Shown: positions 5,765-8,478 of the stretch, piece after piece
Layout: each line of letters opens with the position of its first letter
How positions within the stretch are numbered: the first letter of the stretch is position 1
Assembly: GCA_946623485.1 (NCBI GenBank)
Contig: CAMORF010000086.1
Location: 1-8,478 of the forward strand
Source of the DNA: an uncultured Clostridia bacterium
GTDB lineage: Bacteria; Bacillota; Clostridia; Lachnospirales; Lachnospiraceae
Length of the DNA stretch: 8,478 nt
Direction: 5' to 3'
Program-made: the position numbers and the translations under genes
Notes under the pieces: model-generated
What the model was told of the DNA's origin: nothing
Database searches by the model: none
What the model saw: the letters and a program-made list of their open reading frames with translations, nothing else

Positions 5765-6988
5765 TTACGAAAGATGGTTTCTGATCTGAACCATGCGCTC
5801 CTGTGCATTTACCTTCGTAATCACGGAGTACCCTGAATCAATGTAGTTGGCGGAGCCATCATTTCCGGCGGTATCTCCGCCGGCAGCTCCAGAAGCATCC
5901 CTGCCGGAATCTCCAGAGGCACTTCCATCGGTATCTCCGCCCGCGCCTCCATCGGTATCTCCACCGGCAGCTCCAGAAGCATCTCCATCGGAATCTCCAG
6001 AGGCAGTTCCGCCGGAATCTCCAGAGGCAGTTCCGCCGGAATCTCCCTGCCCTTCTATGGACGCTGCCTGGGAAGCATTCTCCTGACCGCGCAGATAATC
6101 CGAGAGCATCTGCACCGCAGCGAATCCCATTTCATAAGGATTCTGGGCAACCGTCACCATATTCCGGTACCGGTCATCATTCATGATGCGCTCACAGACA
6201 GAACCATTTCCGTCAAATCCCAGGAACACCGTATGATCATAAGCGCTGTTTGCTTCTGCCGTTTCCAATGCCGTCTCCGCGAGAAGGTCATTATAACACG
6301 CAACAACAGCTAACCCTTCCGGATAATCCTTCATGATCTGCTCCATGGCCGCACGGGCGCTATCCGCGCTTTTATCCGTCGGATAAACCTCAGCCAGCCA
6401 GGTTCCATTTGACATCATCACGCCGCCCCGGTATCCTGCAAGCCTGCTCTCCTGGTTATAGTCTCCCTCTACTCCGCCGATCATCACGCAGGAAGGCTTC
6501 TCCCATCCGATCTCACGCGCCATGGCAACAGCCTTCTTGGCCCCCGCCGTTGCAGCAATCTGGTTTTCCGTTCCAACTCTCCCGATGACACAAGGCGCAT
6601 CAAGCGGAGAATCCACCACCACAACCGGAAGATCTACGTCCTTCAATATCTTTTCCACTTCTTCCCGGTCAATCGCAGCAATCACATATCCATCATACCG
6701 CCCGTGTTCCAGGTCTTCCTTCAGGATCTCAATCTGTTCCCCGGAAGCAATTGAGCTTGACACTCCCTGTACGGTAATATCAACTGCCGGATCGCTGCCA
6801 TCATAGGCCAGGCATCCCTGCGCCACATACCCCCAGTATTCCGAGGAAAATGAATATGTGAGCACTGCAATCTTCCAGGTTTTATCCGGATTCGTTTCCT
6901 GTGCGTGAAAAGCAGTCCAGGATCCACCCGCCAAAAGCAAAGCGCCAAGAAGCCACGCGCACACCAGGGCCGTCAGCCGTCTGTTCAT
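5765..6988 (-). CDS. Sugar-binding-protein-like (type I periplasmic-binding fold) extracytoplasmic protein with a repeat insertion
   Basis: Resembles the RbsB/Peripla_BP_4 group of sugar-binding proteins. The 407 residues begin with a signal or anchor segment (MNRR, then hydrophobic 6-22) without a lipobox cysteine. The binding fold follows: first strand KIAVLTYSFSSEYW (39-52), DGYVIAAID (99-107), VVVVDSP (122-128), CYNDLLA (231-237), LGFDGNG (256-262), and the final strand region YIDSGYSVITKVN (382-394). Between the last helix and that strand sits a Gly/Ser/Asp/Thr/Ala-rich insertion, about residues 313-380, encoded by DNA repeats. The start ATG overlaps the cyclase stop as ATGA, with GGAGGAG (6993-6999) four bases upstream, inside the cyclase coding end. 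No permease or ATPase gene is adjacent, so a sensory role with the upstream diguanylate cyclase is more likely than transport. The ligand is unknown. Confidence 0.85.
   Translation of the reverse strand: MNRRLTALVCAWLLGALLLAGGSWTAFHAQETNPDKTWKIAVLTYSFSSEYWGYVAQGCLAYDGSDPAVDITVQGVSSSIASGEQIEILKEDLEHGRYDGYVIAAIDREEVEKILKDVDLPVVVVDSPLDAPCVIGRVGTENQIAATAGAKKAVAMAREIGWEKPSCVMIGGVEGDYNQESRLAGYRGGVMMSNGTWLAEVYPTDKSADSARAAMEQIMKDYPEGLAVVACYNDLLAETALETAEANSAYDHTVFLGFDGNGSVCERIMNDDRYRNMVTVAQNPYEMGFAAVQMLSDYLRGQENASQAASIEGQGDSGGTASGDSGGTASGDSDGDASGAAGGDTDGGAGGDTDGSASGDSGRDASGAAGGDTAGNDGSANYIDSGYSVITKVNAQERMVQIRNHLS
5849..6052 (-). repeat. In-frame minisatellite within the binding-protein gene
   Basis: About 204 bases encode residues 313-380 of the binding protein, built from Gly, Ser, Asp, Thr and Ala. 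Two identical 24-base units (5993-6016 and 6017-6040) encode SGGTASGD twice. A larger 84-base duplication places GTATCTCC plus the following segment at 5871 and again at 5955; in the protein this is GDSxxDASGAAGGDT twice, 28 residues apart. All periods are multiples of three, so copy-number changes would keep the frame. Confidence 0.85.
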
Positions 6989-8313
6989 GTTTCTCCTCCG
7001 ATGATCTGGTTTCTCCCGTTTTTCTTTGCCTGGTACAGAAGATCATCCGCCAGGCGGATCAGGTTTCTCATGTCATTCACGTCAGAGCAGTCAGCCACCG
7101 CAAACCCGCCGCTCACCGATACCGGGATCTCGTGTCCATGGAAATGAACCACCCGAAACTCTTCCAGCCTGGCAGCCAGCGCGTGCACTTCTTCATCCGG
7201 CATATCCTGAAGCAGCATCAGGAATTCATCACCGCCATACCGGAAACAATTCTCTTTCCCGAACACCGACGCAAAAAACGCAGCACCCTGCCTCAGTGTC
7301 TCGTCCCCTGCGTCATGCCCCTCCTTGTCATTGATCTCTTTAAAATGATCAAAATCGACAAAGAGCATCGAAACATGCTTTGATTCCCCCGACAGGTTCT
7401 CAAACACCTTCCGGAGCATATGCCGGTTGTAAAGCCCTGTCAGTTCATCCGTATAAGAGATCCTGCTGAGCTTTTTCATATTCTTCCTGATCCGCAGGTT
7501 GATGAGCAGCAAAAGGGTCAGGACCGTTGCCACAATGCCAATGATGAATTCAATCAGGTATTCACTTCTGGTAATCCAGCCACCATCCCTTACCCCTGAC
7601 AGGACATAGATCCCATTCGGCAATGAAAACAGGCAGCGGACCGGATCACGCATCTTACCCCCGGTCTCATCCAGCAAAACCTGGTTTCCGCTCTTCTCAT
7701 CCAGGCGATAAAGCATCAGGTCTGACCTGGTACTCAATTTATCCAGGCGCAGCGACTTCAGCAGCTGGGAAACCCGTACAGTCACCAGAGAATACCCCCA
7801 GAAACTGGGATTGCCCACCTTATCCCTGGTGTAAACCGGATGGCAGAATACCATGCGGTAATCTCCATCCTCCAGCTGCTCCGGAGCAGAAATCGAATCA
7901 AGCCCGGAATACCGGCTGCGGGCCGCGCCGGTGCGGAAACTTCCGTTCTGTTCGATATCAGTCCCGATGATCTCTGAGAAAGAATAAGGATACACATACT
8001 GGATCACACCGTCCGGGGCAACCTGTATGCTTTCCGCCGCATCATCGCCAAAATCCTTGAGGATCTTCTCTGACCGATTGGAAAAATCCTTTACCTCACC
8101 GCCATATGCCTGGATCAGATTATCCCAGACCACAGTAAGAAACGCAATCGACTGCAGCTCTCCCCGGATCTGGTGTTCTGCCACAGACTCCAATTCCACC
8201 CGTACCATCGTCTTCCTGGTACGGACAAGGGAAAGGTTGACAAGCACAAACACAACGGTAACGCCGGTAATCACGATCAATAGATATAACAAAAAAACGG
8301 AAAATCGTTTCAT
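6985..8313 (-). CDS. Membrane diguanylate cyclase with CHASE-type extracytoplasmic sensor and C-terminal GGDEF domain
   Basis: Predicted to make the second messenger c-di-GMP from GTP in response to an extracytoplasmic signal. Of 442 residues, 7-27 form the first membrane segment, about 40-248 the external sensor, 252-272 the second membrane segment, and 284-440 the GGDEF domain. The sensor carries CHASE-like features: VAPDGVIQYVYP (98-109), IIGTDI (115-120) and CHPVY (157-161). The cyclase has DELTGLYNR (289-297), FVDFDHFKEIND (318-329) and an intact active site RYGGDEF (358-364), so it should be active. The RxxD inhibitory site expected just before it is absent (Phe351 and Glu354 at the key positions). 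The ATG (8311-8313) is the only in-frame start after a stop seven codons upstream, but no good Shine-Dalgarno precedes it. It overlaps the binding-protein gene by four bases, implying coupled translation. Confidence 0.93.
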   Translation of the reverse strand: MKRFSVFLLYLLIVITGVTVVFVLVNLSLVRTRKTMVRVELESVAEHQIRGELQSIAFLTVVWDNLIQAYGGEVKDFSNRSEKILKDFGDDAAESIQVAPDGVIQYVYPYSFSEIIGTDIEQNGSFRTGAARSRYSGLDSISAPEQLEDGDYRMVFCHPVYTRDKVGNPSFWGYSLVTVRVSQLLKSLRLDKLSTRSDLMLYRLDEKSGNQVLLDETGGKMRDPVRCLFSLPNGIYVLSGVRDGGWITRSEYLIEFIIGIVATVLTLLLLINLRIRKNMKKLSRISYTDELTGLYNRHMLRKVFENLSGESKHVSMLFVDFDHFKEINDKEGHDAGDETLRQGAAFFASVFGKENCFRYGGDEFLMLLQDMPDEEVHALAARLEEFRVVHFHGHEIPVSVSGGFAVADCSDVNDMRNLIRLADDLLYQAKKNGRNQIIGGET

Positions 8314-8361
8314 AAGTGTTTTTTCTGACCCATTTCAGGTGTTTTTTACGTACGATCCGGG

Positions 8362-8421
8362 AAACGAAAACCCGCATAAACACTGGGGTTTTCCAACTCC
8401 TGCCAGTATCTATGCGGGTTT
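8362..8421 (-). terminator. Terminator-like hairpin between tRNA-Gly and the diguanylate cyclase gene
   Basis: AAACCCGCATA (8368-8378) pairs with TATGCGGGTTT (8411-8421), all 11 bases. An inner ACTGG (8382-8386) / CCAGT (8403-8407) stem extends the structure. Read on the minus strand it ends in TTTTCGTTT, so it should terminate the tRNA transcript. The 48 bases between it and the cyclase ATG show no clear promoter. They contain two copies of GTGTTTTTT (8316-8324 and 8339-8347). Confidence 0.7.
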
Positions 8422-8430
8422 CTCATAATC

Positions 8431-8478
8431 AGCAGATGACGGGAATCGAACCCGCCTCCCCAGCTTGGGAAGCTGGTG
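8431..8478 (-). tRNA. tRNA-Gly (anticodon CCC), 3' part, runs off the right edge
   Basis: Read on the minus strand, the anticodon arm is CCAGC-TTCCCAA-GCTGG (8460-8476), with anticodon CCC at 8467-8469, which reads GGG glycine codons. It is followed by a short variable loop, the T arm GCGGG-TTCGATT-CCCGT and the 3' acceptor strand CATCTGC (8432-8438), with discriminator T at 8431. CCA is not encoded. The D arm and the 5' acceptor strand lie beyond the window. Confidence 0.93.

Noticed and set aside
5849..6052. CRISPR-like array
   Set aside because: Repeats are contiguous and in frame with a coding region, with no unique spacers of constant length.
5847..6086. Pro/Ser/Glu-rich plus-strand frame with PPESPEA-like repeats
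   Set aside because: It is the complement of the binding-protein repeat region; the repeats arise from the minus-strand minisatellite.

Overview
The window looks like chromosomal DNA from a Clostridia-class Firmicute, most likely Lachnospiraceae-like. The reasons are AGGAGG-type ribosome binding sites before most genes, a moderate GC content, a tRNA-Gly with no encoded CCA, and an FGGY kinase of the clostridial type next to araD. The species assignment is inference. Most genes lie on the minus strand. Only the ROK sugar kinase is on the plus strand.

Layout from left to right: (1) the 5' part of ruvB, then complete ruvA, both minus strand, forming a ruvA-ruvB unit for Holliday-junction migration. 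(2) A 322-base gene-free stretch (967-1288). It holds a cloverleaf-like nest of inverted repeats (992-1143) and then a degenerate ~14-base tandem array (about 1147-1216). (3) A pentose unit on the minus strand: araD (L-ribulose-5-phosphate 4-epimerase) followed by an FGGY sugar kinase, 19 bases apart, with a good sigma-A-type promoter ahead of araD. (4) udk (uridine kinase), minus strand, transcribed divergently from a ROK-family glucokinase-like gene on the plus strand. The ROK gene ends in a strong terminator. (5) A two-gene minus-strand module: a membrane diguanylate cyclase with an extracytoplasmic CHASE-type sensor, overlapping by 4 bases (ATGA) with a sugar-binding-protein-like gene. No ABC permease or ATPase gene is visible nearby. 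(6) A terminator-like hairpin and the 3' part of a tRNA-Gly(CCC) gene at the right edge.

How the genes may work together: kinase plus epimerase would turn L-ribulose into D-xylulose 5-phosphate, feeding arabinose carbon into the pentose phosphate pathway. No AraA isomerase or transporter is present here. The ROK kinase probably primes hexoses and Udk salvages uridine. The most interesting part is the binding protein/diguanylate cyclase pair. Its organisation suggests an extracytoplasmic ligand sensor coupled to c-di-GMP production rather than a transporter. The binding protein has two oddities: no lipobox, and about 68 Gly/Ser/Asp-rich residues, encoded by DNA repeats, inserted near the C-terminus. 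The cloverleaf-like element ahead of ruvA is the other unexplained structure.
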